Assembly: GCA_002633005.1 (NCBI GenBank)
Contig: NMRA01000451.1
Coordinates: 104,892 to 168,891 of the forward strand
Source: Phoronis australis
Lineage: Eukaryota; Phoronida; Phoronidae
Direction of reading: 5' to 3'
DNA: 64,000 bases
Part shown: positions 1 through 12,164 of the stretch, piece by piece
Layout of the letters: every line of letters begins with the position of its first letter
Numbering within the stretch: the stretch's first letter is position 1
Notes under the pieces: generated by a model
Database searches by the model: none
The model's input: the letters and a program-made list of their open reading frames with translations, nothing else
What the model was told of the DNA's origin: nothing
Program-made: the position numbers and the translations under genes

Positions 1-2640
1 GAATCTTCATATGTACTTTCGCCTTTCAACAGCTTTCAGAAGATCTAGCATTGGCGAGAAGTGGTGTTTTGTGCTGGAAACTGTCAATTTTGTGATTTTG
101 CCACCAATTTCGGAACATAATTTGGGAAATAAAAGGACCAAAAATATAAGCTATTGTGGTTATGTGTAGTAGTTTTGAGGTGAAACGTCTCTCATTGTTT
201 CATTTTGTTCATACAGTTTTCGACAGAGTGGAAGAAAGACAGCGGTCGGTAGTAGCCTGTACACAGCCAAGCAAAATCCAATGCGAAGTGCACAGTGCAT
301 CCTAAATCTGTATATTTGAGACGTTGTCGGCTCTGAGGTTATCGGTATATTTGTAGTAGCAGGCATGTTCAAACACAAACGTAAGAATCAAATTATTACT
401 ACTGCACTTGAGTTTCCTCTGATCTCAACGGGAAATGTAATGAAAAGAAAATTGCGCACTGAGTTGAACTGACCAATTCATTTCCAAAAAGTCGCTTGAT
501 TACAACGTAGTGAGGCTCTAAACGATTCACCATCAACAACGCAGAATCAACAGATATAGCAATTGCCATTGACCGAAAAATGTAACAAAATATTGGCGGA
601 CCTCAAATGTAAAAAAATCCCAAAAATAGACATTGCATTTACGGTTGAACTCGCCAGCCACCTTAACCCCTTGTGCAGTTGTTGTATTTGCTGTCTAAGC
701 AGAAGTACTGTTTCAAGACTTCAAAAAAACAATGGTGGCTGTGTGGTGTCGTCACGATTAAATATCTGGTGTCGCGAATCGTATTAAAACTCCAATCGAA
801 AGCCGTGCTACCAGCTTAATGGACATTTTTACGCTTAGGGGACTGTGGTATATACCTAGTCCTCGTATCTGTTGATTCCAGTGCAATTGTACGTTATCTG
901 CTTGAAATTGCGTGGCTGACGGAAGTCCCACAATCCATTGCAGATATCCCACAGATATCCTAACACTCTTTAATCGTAAAAAGTCGAGAATGCAATTGTT
1001 GTTCGCTATCAATTAGACAAAAAATGTGCAAATGCCACAAACTTGTTTCCTTTTATTACCATACGTTCAGAGATACAATGTCGAACAGTAAGATAGTGAT
1101 TAGAGTTATACATAATACATAACACACCGATTAATACGTGGATAACACTGAAGTGGCAAATCCCGTGGTTTCATTTAGGAAACATTAAGATTAAATTTGC
1201 CAATAACACGGTAATTCCTAACATCAGGGCTGAGTTGCATAAAGCTTCAAAAGTTATCGCTGGATAAGTTGGATTGTTACATGAAGCCAGGTGCATTGTT
1301 CGGCAATAAAAGCGTGACACGTGATAGTGCGACGTTATTGTTTCTATACGGCGTACAACTTTTTAGCAACTGGGACTAGCTGTAAAATGCAATCTAGATT
1401 GTGTCTACAAATTCATACAATGTAGAATTTATATGTTAAAACTACTCCCCGGACGATATTACAGCCCAAAGGTCGTGAGGTCGCACTTCTTCTGTGTAGT
1501 CGGTTGTCGTCATCATTTGTTAAAATGCATTGCACTTAAAATACACAGATACGCTAGTAAAAAGATTACAACATTGAACAGTGACAACTCGAGGAAGGAA
1601 AGTTTTCATTATTTTTTACTTTACAAAATAAAATTCCCCAAATATGTTTATCAGTACATAATATTTCTTCACAACTTCCTGGCCTTCAGCCCATATAGTA
1701 TACAGTAGATTTTTTATTTCTTCAAAAGTACACAGTTGCTTTGTACTAACATGGAAAATATGAAAAAAATATATTTTAATAAGCTACCCTGAAAATCATT
1801 TCTTTACAGAACAAACTTTTTAAATTTAAACAATGGTGACACATGCGAGTCTTTTCCTAAAGGCTATGTTCTCAAGTTTAGGGCAGAATTGATTAAACAC
1901 ACGACTCTTTTTGTTATTGACAGTATTTATTCCGTTTCGTTCATATGTTAGGAATAAAACTCCACACTCAACGGAACATCGATGAATTAACTGACCAAGA
2001 GACATGATTAAAAGGTACACGATATTTCGAAACATACTTGTTTCATTCTCAAGTGGAAATAAAATGACGCAGTGATGCCACCACAGAGCATACATGTAAG
2101 CTGGAGACATATACATTGGAACACGGCAGCTGTGAAGTGCTGTAAAGAATGAAAAATGAAGGGGGTAACAGGAAAGTCACGCAAACAAGTGTAATGTGTA
2201 ATTGAGCTCTAAAACGAGGTTATGCTTTGGACGAAAGAATTAGGTGTTTTAATTTTAAAATTCAACTTGGTCGAGATTGATATTTGAAAAATATAACACA
2301 TGAAATAGACGTAATTATTAAAACCAAGAAAGCAGAATTGATGGTCATATAATTTTTATTTTCAAATTGCGAGCCTGTTTTTTATCGTAATCAAAATATA
2401 TATTTAATAGCATCAAGTATTATTTCAGATCAATGACAAATCAACAGTTAGTCCCGGTAGTGCCTATCTCACCAGGACCTAGGCTATACTTGAAACTTCT
2501 AATAGGCCTACTCTTGATCAACAAATTAAACCAGATTTGACTAATTGCACATGATAGCAAAATGCTATGAGCCACCTATGTCGAATATATCTTCAACTCG
2601 TCAACAATACGACCTGGTTCGTGTAGAAAGCATTTTTATC
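1..2640. other. Non-coding, no gene recognised
   Basis: The open frames here are short (under 100 codons), lack recognisable domains and have no convincing splice context. I see no tRNA, repeat array or transposon protein remnant. Confidence 0.5.
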
Positions 2641-2645
2641 AAGAA

Positions 2646-2651
2646 TTTATT
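2646..2651 (-). terminator. Candidate polyadenylation signal of the LRR-Ig gene
   Basis: Read on the minus strand this is AATAAA, about 200 bases past the stop codon of the LRR-Ig gene and in the right orientation. Another minus-strand AATAAA lies near 2356. This is motif evidence only. Confidence 0.4.
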
Positions 2652-2855
2652 AGAAGAAACGTAACCCTGCCTTCAGCATGATACCTAATCCGTAACACTA
2701 CGATCGCCGCAATTTGGTCATGTTTACTTTTCATGTTTCGAACCTAGTTTTCCGGAAAAAAAATTATACCCAGTCGTCAGACAACTCTTTGGTGCATTGA
2801 CTTGTTTTTTAACTGTAATTTTCTACGTCTCTGTGGTTAATTATTGACACATTTT

Positions 2856-5663
2856 TTAAGATTTAATATTCAGGTTTGACTCCAAAGACAGCCCATTTAA
2901 CTCATTTCCGCTTTGTTTATCGCAGTGATCCTCGCTTTGGATTTTAATGTCCGCCGCGTGAATTGAGTCTATTACAACAGTAAGCAACACTAACAGTACG
3001 CAATGTGAGCTGTAAGTGGCGCGACCATCACTCGAAGAGCTCGTTCCTTCAACAGATGAATTGAATGAAAATGATATATTGTTGTAGTGCGACTTAAAGC
3101 CAACCAGGTTAATTGCCGAACAGGTGTACATTCCGTTTATGAAGCGATCAACGGGAAAAGTGAGTGATGCAACCGTTCTGAGATCGGACGCGTTAGTAGA
3201 AGGTAAAGAAGTTGTCAACTTTTGTAATGGGTTGTACAGTGAGATTGCTGGCGAGGGGTCACCGCTTGAAACGCATTGGATGGTTACGTCTGTTTTGGTG
3301 ACTAGGACATCTATTTCAGGTTTGGAGGGTTGTTGGCACGTCATGTTGACGTCCAGAAAAGATTGCAGGATTGGTTTGTTTTCTACAGGGGAAGAACATC
3401 GCGGAATGTCATAGCTGTAATGATTTTCTACCTGATGCCTGGCGCTCAGCTTCACCCATTGCTGCAGGTGGACGAGACGGCAATTACAGTGAAGAGGATT
3501 TTTGGCAACGTGGAAAACCAAAAGGTTATTGGTTATTAGTCTGTCTATAATGGGCTGTGGCAGAGTAGTTAGTCGGTTGTCACTGATGTCCAGTATTCTC
3601 AGTGTGGACATTCTAGAAATGGCCAACGGTTCAATAACTTCAATACGGTTGTTATTAAGAGTCAACACTTGCAATTCAGTAAGTGGTCCGAAAACGTCTT
3701 CTTTGATCTCTCGAATACTATTGCTGGATAAATCGAGAAACCTAAGAAATAACAGGTTGTCAAATGTCCCTTGGTGTAACTTTTCGATTTTTGAGTCGCT
3801 TATGTTTAGGTTTTCTAAAAATCCTAAGCCGGAAAACATGCTCTTGGTACACTGCAGTATGGAGTTGTGGTTAATACTTAGCACCGCAGCATTAAGTGTA
3901 GGGTCAAAGCTACCATCTTCTATTTTTGATATCCTGTTGAAATTCAGCATAATAAAACTAAGGGAACTTCCGTTAAAAACGCCGGGAATTATCTTCTTTA
4001 TCAAATTGTTGTCAAGGTCGATGGTCGTGAGCAAATTTAATGGTTCGAAAGTCCCTCGTTCAATCTTTGCAATCCTGTTATTTTTCACCACAAGAATACG
4101 CAATGACGAAAGTCCAGCTAACATTTTTCCCGACAGTCGCGTAAGATTATTTCGTGAAAGATCTAACGACTCAAGTTTACCGCAAAGTTTGAATGGCTGG
4201 TCGTCAAGGCGTGTAATACCGCTGTTTCTTAATTCAAGACTTCGTAGATTGGCAAGGTGTAATGGAAGTGATGCCGATATAATGCCCCTTTCACACTTAA
4301 TTTTCATCGCCAATATGAGTACGTTCTTTAACGATATCGTGTGTTGAATATCATCAACTCGCCTAAGATCGACATTAAGTTTCCGAGCTTGAGGAGACCA
4401 TGTTCCTGAAATGTATGTGATTGGATTAGCATCGATGTCTAGGAAATCCAAACTCTGTGATCCACGCAGTGTGTTAGGCTTGAAATGTACAATATTGTTA
4501 CCTTGTAGGTAAAGTCTCCTCAAACGCCCCAAATTCGCGAAGGAAAATTCCTCTATGATGGCAATTTTGTTACCAGTCAACCGCAACTCTTCAAGTCCAA
4601 ACAAGCCGCGAAAAGCTCTACTCGTGATAATTGTTAAAGAGTTGTTCTGGAGAGACAGGAAACGGAGGCGAGATGCTAGCTGAAATGTGGCGTCCTCAAT
4701 AATTTCTATTTGGTTGTTTTCAATAGCCGCCGACACCAATGTTTCACTACATTGAAACATGCCTTTAGTCAAATTTCGAAGAAGGTTGTCAGAAATATAA
4801 ATTCGTGTTACCGCTGGCATTCGGCAAAAGGTTCCAGTGTGGATACTGGAAAGTTTATTTGAATTTAGCTTAAGATGAGACAGTGACTTGTAAAAATCAA
4901 GTTGCCATCCTGAGAGCTCGTGCAAGTCATTCGAACTCACATCCAAAACGCGTATGGATTCTGGGATTGTCCATGTTTGGACTGTGCTCAGTTTGTTGCC
5001 ATGAAAATGTAAATTGGCCAGTTGACCCAGATCCTCAAAAACACCTTCGTCAATATGAGATATTTTATTACTCTCCATTTTCAGTGATTTTAATGCCGGT
5101 AGTTGTCGAAATGTTCCGTTAACCAATCTTGATATGCAGTTTCCCGAGAGATCGAGGGTGGTCAAGTTGTACAATTTACTCGCAAAAGTCTCTCCATCCA
5201 GAGCAGTTATTTTGTTGTGATTTAGTTCCAAGTAGACCAACTTCGGTGCTGACGCGAAGGCACCGCTTGGTAAATCACATATCTTGTTTCCACTGATACG
5301 TAAATACTTTAGCTTAAACAAGCCAGCAAACGTTGTCTTCGTTATGCTAGTGATTCTGTTGAACTCAAGAAAAAGACCTGTCAATTCACCCATGGTAAGG
5401 AAAAGGTTGTCAGCGATACTAGTCAGCTTGTTGTATCCCAGTAATAAGCTGGTGACGTTAGACGCTGACGCAAACGTGTTTGGTAAGATACGCCTGATGC
5501 CGCATTTCTTTAACACAAAAACTTCTTGTGATAGCCTTGCTACCGCTGGAAGATCGTCTCGAGACAACACACCGTCACTATCGTCAATGTTCAAGGGACA
5601 CATTACGCGAACGGCGTAAGCAAGCCAAACTTTGAAGACGAGACTTGCTAGCACTAGTTTCAT
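2856..5663 (-). CDS. LRR-Ig cell-surface or secreted protein, single exon
   Basis: An intact 935-residue open frame. I start at the second ATG (5663), which has a good context (ACCATGA) and begins directly with a signal peptide (MKLVLASLVFKVWLAYA); an ATG ten codons upstream would put a polar stretch before it. About 24 leucine-rich repeats of the LxxLxLxxNxI type follow, then an LRR C-terminal cap with the CxC..C..C pattern (NPLHCNCRL onward, residues about 722-780), one Ig domain (Cys in VTIQC and YTCSA, about residues 782-866), a Ser/Thr-rich linker and a hydrophobic stretch (CVLLVLLTVVIDSIHAA, about 888-904) with about 30 polar residues after it. That end could be a weak membrane anchor or a GPI signal. 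The architecture resembles the LRRIG, LINGO and LRIG group used in adhesion, neural guidance or innate immunity; ligand unknown. An 'island' without clean repeats interrupts the array after about repeat 14. No intron is seen within the frame. Confidence 0.9.
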   Translation of the reverse strand: MKLVLASLVFKVWLAYAVRVMCPLNIDDSDGVLSRDDLPAVARLSQEVFVLKKCGIRRILPNTFASASNVTSLLLGYNKLTSIADNLFLTMGELTGLFLEFNRITSITKTTFAGLFKLKYLRISGNKICDLPSGAFASAPKLVYLELNHNKITALDGETFASKLYNLTTLDLSGNCISRLVNGTFRQLPALKSLKMESNKISHIDEGVFEDLGQLANLHFHGNKLSTVQTWTIPESIRVLDVSSNDLHELSGWQLDFYKSLSHLKLNSNKLSSIHTGTFCRMPAVTRIYISDNLLRNLTKGMFQCSETLVSAAIENNQIEIIEDATFQLASRLRFLSLQNNSLTIITSRAFRGLFGLEELRLTGNKIAIIEEFSFANLGRLRRLYLQGNNIVHFKPNTLRGSQSLDFLDIDANPITYISGTWSPQARKLNVDLRRVDDIQHTISLKNVLILAMKIKCERGIISASLPLHLANLRSLELRNSGITRLDDQPFKLCGKLESLDLSRNNLTRLSGKMLAGLSSLRILVVKNNRIAKIERGTFEPLNLLTTIDLDNNLIKKIIPGVFNGSSLSFIMLNFNRISKIEDGSFDPTLNAAVLSINHNSILQCTKSMFSGLGFLENLNISDSKIEKLHQGTFDNLLFLRFLDLSSNSIREIKEDVFGPLTELQVLTLNNNRIEVIEPLAISRMSTLRILDISDNRLTTLPQPIIDRLITNNLLVFHVAKNPLHCNCRLVHLQQWVKLSARHQVENHYSYDIPRCSSPVENKPILQSFLDVNMTCQQPSKPEIDVLVTKTDVTIQCVSSGDPSPAISLYNPLQKLTTSLPSTNASDLRTVASLTFPVDRFINGMYTCSAINLVGFKSHYNNISFSFNSSVEGTSSSSDGRATYSSHCVLLVLLTVVIDSIHAADIKIQSEDHCDKQSGNELNGLSLESNLNIKS

Positions 5664-5699
5664 GGTTGGTCGAGTGCCGTGTGAATCTAACATGGAGTG

Positions 5700-8260
5700 T
5701 TGCAGTTTATATTATGTAGTTGTCTTCAGTGTGAAAAACATGCTTAGCACTCGCACTCAGTCACACAAAACTTGATAAATCACCTTCTTATTATATATTG
5801 ACTACAAAGTTATGTTAGAAACAAGTAAGAAAAAGACACAATCGACTAAAACTGTAATTGGTCACTGTTTGGGGAATTACCAAGAGCACAGTATTTATAT
5901 TGTTCAAGTTTCTACATATTGCGCTGTGGCCGAACTTGGAAGTCCATTGCTTCCAGATATAGTGCTTTGCGATTTCTGGGTTTGTCATTATTTCCTTGTA
6001 TACTCCGTGTAATTTCCATAAAACCTTTAAACACAAAAAAGCTGTCTCCCGCCTACTACTCATATGACGATTGCTACCAAGGCTTCACGCCTGAACCTTG
6101 TAAATAGTTGTTAGGGGCAGTTGCCTCTCCCCGCCTCTTCTTGCAGCAAATATAACAGTTGCGACTCCGAACATAAAACTGCTGTTCCATTGAGTAGTCG
6201 AAAATGGACAGTTTTGAAGCAGAATCTGTGGAATGGAAATCAGAAGAAATTCCCGGTGTGGGGGCAAACTACTACTACTACTACTACTTGAGTGTGATAG
6301 TGCTTACAAAATCATTCCTGTTTGTTCTTAAGGAACCATGAAAAAGCTAGCTCGGTTGTACTGTATTTTGCTTCCTTATGGGCCTTCCTTAAAACAGTAC
6401 TAATCAGTCCTCAACAATCTTGCTTTACATGTATTTTGAAAGATGTAATGATGCAATACAGGCCCGTAGCAAGCAATGAGTGGGGTGGTTCGAATTTCTA
6501 GAACGGTGGACCTTCGATAATTCGCAAACGTCGAAACTATTACGATAATACCCTTGACGCAGCATATAACGACGACTCACAACTCTATGTTCCTGAGATG
6601 CGACGGAATTTGTAATACCATAAATGAGGATGCTGTGACGGTTGCTCACAAAGAACGGGAGTTGAATTCTGATTTAATGTGGTCTAGAAAGAGAACGTTC
6701 TCGCGTTACCTCCTGTCAAAATTTCGAATCAGGCGTGCTTAAGTGAGTGATTACACCTCATTACAAACTCCGATTGAAATATGAAGTCGGAGATTGAAAT
6801 TGTTTATCTGGTTGTATTATTACATGTTACTTAACTTGCTTACATCGCTGGAAGGTTCACTACTTTGAAGGTTCACTGCTCCGAATATCTACATTTTCGG
6901 ACACAGGTGTAATTTTTATATTTTTCATGCAAAAAAAAACGATACTTCGGTTATTAGATGCACTGAGTAAAGTACCTGTACCGAAAACAATACCCGGGTA
7001 CTAAAAAAACTTTGTTTGGGTTTCATGCGCATGCGAAATTGCCTGCATGTCTTACGAATACACCTGTACGTAAAAATGAGTATGTGTAAAAGAATATGAA
7101 GTAAGAATATTGATGAATTATAAACCACGTATGCTATTTTATTGATTTTTGCGTTCACGGGTGTAAAAAGGCAGAGAGCTAGTACCCAAAGAGCACGGGA
7201 GTTATACAGCACAATGGGGTGGCTCTGAAATCAGCATGAAGGTCTCAAAAAATGATTGTTTTTGAGTGATGCGTTCAATGACGGCATGAAAACTGGTTAG
7301 AAAAGCGATCCAGTGGTGTGTTCTCAACAAAGGAGAACTTCAAAAAGGCAATGGCCTGATGCGGTTTGCACCAGGAGCCAGAATGCCTCTCATCAAAGCA
7401 AATCTGAAACTTCTTTACAAGACTTGTGATTCAGCAGAAGCACAGAGCATACAGCTGAGACTCTGATGAAGATAATGCCACTGTTGCACAGGCAATCAAA
7501 ATTGCTGAGATGCGTGCTTGTGTGTTTGACCTAATGGTGGTTTTCCACCCTATAAGGTTTCAGAACTTTGATTTGTGTCATCTGTCACAAGTTGGAGGTA
7601 GCAGACTTACAGGCTGCTTGCCAGTATTTGGGTGTCACTGTTCCTTCACAGTTGAAATGGAAGTACAAGTCATAATCATATGACTAAAGTTGGAATGTCT
7701 TGAGCAATGTCCATGTAGATCATAATCATCAGTGTTTCTGTATTCTTATTGTACACCTTATGCTGTATCTATTACTATGAGGTTATTTATCAAGTGAGTT
7801 TGATTCCATGATATTTTCTGTAAATTACTTCTCACGCCTAGAATGTCGTTTCCAGGTTATTTCTATACATCAATATACACTGCAAGCCAAAAGTATCCAG
7901 ACAAAATAACTGGAATTTCTTGCCATGACAGCTGGGGCAAAAGTAACATTTGTCAACAAAGTGGTCTTTCTTTGTGACTGAGAATGGAGGGGAAACAGGA
8001 AAGCTAGTGTGGTGGCTTAATTACTCTGTAATTAGCCGTCGTTATAGTTATTACCAGTCATTTTGCATTAACAGGACTAGCCGCAACGGGACAAAGATTA
8101 TATTGTCAAATTACTTTTGCCTTGTTCTTTGTACCCATTACGCTGTCATCCCTGTCTTTGTGTGGCACTTGCTGCTGCATCTACAAAACCTTGGTGAATG
8201 TGAAATTTTACAGTTGGGTTGATTCACGGGAACTGTGGGATGTATTTGACTACCACTTTG
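5700..8260. other. Non-coding spacer, no gene recognised
   Basis: It holds the likely 5' flank of the minus-strand LRR-Ig gene and a short ACT microsatellite near 6264-6290. A stretch at about 7290-7680 reads as degraded coding sequence with several stops on the plus strand, but I cannot assign it to a family. Confidence 0.4.
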
Positions 8261-8618
8261 CCCCAGTGGCAACTTTACTTTTTGATGCGCCCACATATTT
8301 ACATGTGGACGCATTGTGCCGTCATCTGAGTCCGTCCGTGGTCCTGCGTCCGGCGCACGTCGTCCGCTGCTCTGTCTCCAAAACCGTTTGACGTATGTTC
8401 ATGAAATTTTGCACGTGTTTCTTTCGTTGATGGGACGGCATGAGCGAACTTTCGGACGGATCCGACTACCGGTGTGCTTCCTAGTGGCAATTTTAGTTTT
8501 TTACGTTTACCTCTGTATCTTCAAATGTCCTAGACGTATTTTCATAAAATTTAGTATATAGGCATTTATTAGTAAGACGACGGCATCCTGCCGTTTTCGG
8601 ATGGATTCGACGTAGTTT

Positions 8619-8632
8619 GCGCCACCTAGTGG
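8619..8632 (-). promoter_or_regulatory. CTCF-like motif in tandem repeat (copy 1)
   Basis: Read on the minus strand the site is CCACTAGGTGGCGC, which fits the bilaterian CTCF core CCASYAGRKGGCRS at every position. It lies in the first full unit of the tandem repeat. Binding is inferred. Confidence 0.4.
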
Positions 8633-8924
8633 CCATTTTTACTGTTTTGGAGTATGTTTTTTGACGTGCACCCCTCTATCAACCAAACCACTCTAAGTAT
8701 GATTGTGAAAATTGACATGTATGTTCTTACTATGAAGAGGACGGCGGACGATGATTTTCCGACGACTTCGACAACTGTGGTGCCTCCTAGTGGTGGTTTT
8801 GTTGTTTTGCACCTTTGCCTATATCTCCTAAACCGTTTGCAGAATCTTTACTAAATTTAGTAATTGCATTTATAAGAAGTTGACTGTAGACGACGACGAC
8901 ATTCGGACAGATCGGACAACTGGT

Positions 8925-8938
8925 GTGCCATCTAGTGG
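8925..8938 (-). promoter_or_regulatory. CTCF-like motif in tandem repeat (copy 2)
   Basis: The minus strand reads CCACTAGATGGCAC, also a full match to the CTCF core consensus. It lies at the start of the second unit. Binding is inferred. Confidence 0.35.
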
Positions 8939-9065
8939 CAATTTTATTTTTTTAGGTTTACCTCTGTATCTTCAAATGTCCTCAATGTAATTTCATAAAA
9001 TTTGGCTTACAGACTTCTGTTAGTGACGTGACGCTTTCCCTATTCAGATGGATTTGACCTAGTTT

Positions 9066-9079
9066 GCGCCACCTAGTGG
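9066..9079 (-). promoter_or_regulatory. CTCF-like motif in tandem repeat (copy 3)
   Basis: Identical to the site at 8619-8632, one repeat period (447 bp) further on, in the same orientation. Confidence 0.4.
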
Positions 9080-9509
9080 CCATTTTTACTGTTTTTGAAT
9101 CTGTTTTTTGCCGTCCACTCCTCTATCAAGCAAACCGCTTTCAGGATAATTGTGAAAATTTGCATGTATGTTTTTATTATGAAGTGGATCACTGACGATG
9201 ATTTTCCGATGACTTCAACTACTGTGGCGCCTCCTAGTTACAGTTTCTTTTATTTTTTCGCCCATGGCTGTATTTCCTAAACCGTATGCAGGATTTTTAC
9301 TAAATTTAAGAAGTGTGTTTATATGATGTTGACAACGGTCGACGATGATTTTGGGATGGATCTGACTACTCGTATGCCCCTTGTTGGCAATTTTAGTTTT
9401 TACGTTTACCTCTGTATCTTCAAAGGACCTCTGTCAACAGATTTTCATAAAATTTTGAATAAGGACATCTATTGGTGAGATGACGCTATCCTCCCGTTTT
9501 CAAATGAAA

Positions 9510-10680
9510 AGCTTTGTTTCATTTTATTCCACACAACCACTAATTTTAATTAGTATTTAAAATTACTGAACATTTTACGCCCGCCATATTATATACAGAT
9601 TAATTTTCTGGGCTTATTCTCGGTATCACTATAATTGTATTGTCTTATACACGTATTTTGAAATAGAAAAATATCTTAGGTGCCACTTGGTTGCTTGCTG
9701 GGCTGCCTGAAGACACGGCTGGGTAGCTTGATGTGCATGTCTTCCGTGATCTTTCTTTTGGTTCAGGCTATTTAGCCGTCAATTGTCCGAATGTTATTCT
9801 ACTGTTGTTTAGTCCACATGTGCTCTGCTGCTCCTGGTGAGCTATTGCCTTATCTGAAACATTTCTTGTGTTCCGATATACGCCGTATAACACATTTCCC
9901 TCAAAGATTAGTTGGTATTGTAGTAGTTAGAGTGCTGATTGCTACTCTAAAGGATCATTAGAACAATCCCACCTTCTGCCGAGAAAAAGGAAAAGGCATC
10001 TGTGTTCATTGTTTTTAGAACGCTATAACATTTGAAGATGGCCAGAGAAATGACCGATCAAAACGTCCAGACAAGCTAAAAAGGGCCAGAGGTTGGCGTA
10101 CACAAACCAGTATATTTTAGAAAAGATGCTACTACATAATCACCCCCCAAGTAGTATTAGAAAAACAGTGTCACAGGTGTTCTGCATTAAGTACAACTAG
10201 TTTTTAAACAGCTACAGACTTTGCGCATTTTAGATACAAGGTGTGAGTGACTTTTTAAATGTAGTGCTTCTAAACTTAGGAGAATTTTGTGGTCGAATAT
10301 ACATTTACCCATACGCGTTGAATCACTGGAGTGGAATACGGCCATGTAATAACATTTTCCGTATTCACCTCCCGTACTATTTTAACACTGACCTCTGTAC
10401 TCAAAAATGGAAAGTACAAAAGTAGGTTAATGTGGACCCACGAGTCGGTAACCACTTCTATCTTCAAACTTCTCCAAAATAGTTTTAAGTAATTAAACTG
10501 CAGCAGTATACATGTAAATAACACTTAACATCCAATCAGGTCCCAAATATAACATCTGGTACAAAACTGTTCATTATATGACACTTTTGTCTGCGTTTTA
10601 TTTGCTGAAATTTAGCGACTCAGACGCTGTAAGTACGGAAGCCCCCTCGCAACATAAATAATAATTTTCATTCTAGGAGT
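9510..10680. other. Non-coding, no gene recognised
   Basis: AT-rich sequence with no domain-bearing frame and no clear repeat structure visible by eye. Confidence 0.4.
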
Positions 10681-10726
10681 GGTCAATTTAAAATACGCGG
10701 ATCAAGAAATACAGGAGTTGTTTGAA

Positions 10727-12060
10727 TTAGAAGAACAGGAGTTGCAACACGAAAAGCAAAAGATTTCAATAACCGGAAAAACAATGAAAACGTAGTGGGC
10801 TTTCTAACTGCATTGGCAAAGCTCGATGGATCATCATATGAGCAGGACACACTAACATCTTTTCACACGACCATTGAGAAACACCTGAAAGAAATTGGCT
10901 ACCCAGTCACTATGGTAGACAATCCAACTATAATCAGACTGTCCAAATACGTGCATTTTGCTCGTCGGCGTGACTTGACAACAAGGAAAGAAAAAACACG
11001 GCGCAATTACTGACAGATGACAAGGAAGAGCTGTTGTGGGGTGCCGGTCAACTTGAGAAACGTTCACCGTAAGCACTTCTCAACAGTGTATGCAGTGGTG
11101 GATTTAGAGGGGGGCCATGGCCCCCCTAAAATTCTCCCAGTTTACATTTGTCAGATGGGGGGTGCAAATGTCTGACTGGCAAAACCCTGGTTAATACTCT
11201 GCCATGGCGCCCCCTAACTCAAAATCCTGGATCCGCCCCTGGTATGGTTCATAAATACCAAACCGTTAAGTTTCCGGGGTTCACATAAAAGCCGCCATAT
11301 TCAGTGGGCAAACATACAGTGGCTTGAAGACGAATCTGGCAACCAATAACTAGAGTTCAAGGAAAGGGAAATGAAAACAAGGTTCGGCACTGGTAGCGAC
11401 ATTAGACCATTTAATCCAAAACCATTTGCCCATCCATCAGATCCGTCAAGGTGCTCCGTTACTATTTACACAGCCTACCGATCATGAAGACCACCAAAAG
11501 CCTACCGATCATGAAGACCCCCACCTTTCTATCTCAGCATCAACCACTGCAGAACCCTCAACTCCGAAATAATGTATAAGGATCAATCCCTGGTCAAAAA
11601 CAATAGCTTTTTCGTGAAAAAATGGCACAAAGAGCAGACTTCCCTGGTAAAAAAAAAACAACTACAGCGTAAGGCGAACCATGTGCACAAAACTCCTTCA
11701 TGAAGGCATATCACCTATCACAATCATGCAGCTCAGTAGATACAAAAATAGTAAGTTTGAACAACTATGTATCAGCTCCAACGACACAGTAGAGCAAGGT
11801 CCAACATTCTGCAAACTAAGCCCCCATACAAGTGAAAAAATCACGTTCAAAGCCAAACGGTCAGTGGTGATGACACTAGCACCCGATACTATCGGCGACA
11901 GTATTACACGAGAAGCAGCAACGACCGTCCCAGCAACATTTGAACCTATCCAGGCTACAGAATCCATAGAAATGCGACAACGCACTTGAAACAATGCTAC
12001 AAGAGACATATTTGCCGGAGCTGTCATCAAATGTGGCACTTTTGACAACTTAGTGAAAAC
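10727..12060 (+). pseudogene. Crypton-type tyrosine recombinase-like (DUF3504) pseudogene
   Basis: Translation in shifting frames recovers the DUF3504 layout known from Crypton-derived proteins (KCTD1- and QRICH1-like). The N-terminal core-binding part reads ENVVGFLTALAKLDGSSYEQ (about 10783-10845) and continues to LTDDKEELLWGAGQLEKRSP near 11010-11068. After a MITE comes FRGSHESRHIQWANIQWLED (about 11275), then IRPFNPKPFAHPSDPSRCSV (about 11405) and CTKLLHEGISPITIMQLSRY (about 11680), the part that normally holds the H-x-x-R/H and GH box of tyrosine recombinases. The tail ends with FAGAVIKCGTFDN near 12012. In-frame stops, frame changes and the MITE show it is dead. No intact catalytic Tyr or Arg set can be confirmed. 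It may be a transposon or a lineage-specific domesticated relative. Confidence 0.65.
11093..11241. mobile_element. 149-bp MITE, hAT-like ends, inserted in the Crypton-like pseudogene
   Basis: The ends are imperfect inverted repeats: CAGTGGTGGATTTAG at the left, and the reverse complement of the right end is CAGGGGCGGATCCAG. GTATG flanks both sides (11088-11092 and 11242-11246) and looks like a target-site duplication; hAT elements normally make 8 bp, so the class is uncertain. A relative lies at 33886-34007. Confidence 0.65.
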
Positions 12061-12164
12061 AGACTACGCGTAGGCTGCGGCGCTCAGGTCAATGACCAAG
12101 TTTTAAGAATGGGTGTAGCTACCACATGAGGATTTCACAATGTTATAGGTATTCTTGTTGTTAC

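Larger units (their letters stand above)
8264..9507. repeat. Higher-order tandem repeat, about 450-bp unit
   Basis: Two nearly full units (about 8465-8918 and 8918-9367) are followed by a partial third and preceded by a more diverged segment. Within each unit three subunits of about 150 bp recur, each with a CTAGTGG-type motif near its start, a 'CTCTGTATCTTCAAATGTCC' or 'AAACCGTTTG'-like middle and a 'TTTCATAAAATTT'-like end. Short open frames inside repeat each other imperfectly and are not genes. Confidence 0.8.

Noticed and set aside
3502-4347. 281-codon plus-strand open frame
   Set aside because: It is antisense to the LRR-Ig gene. Repetitive LRR codon use often leaves an antisense frame open, and it shows no domain or signal peptide.
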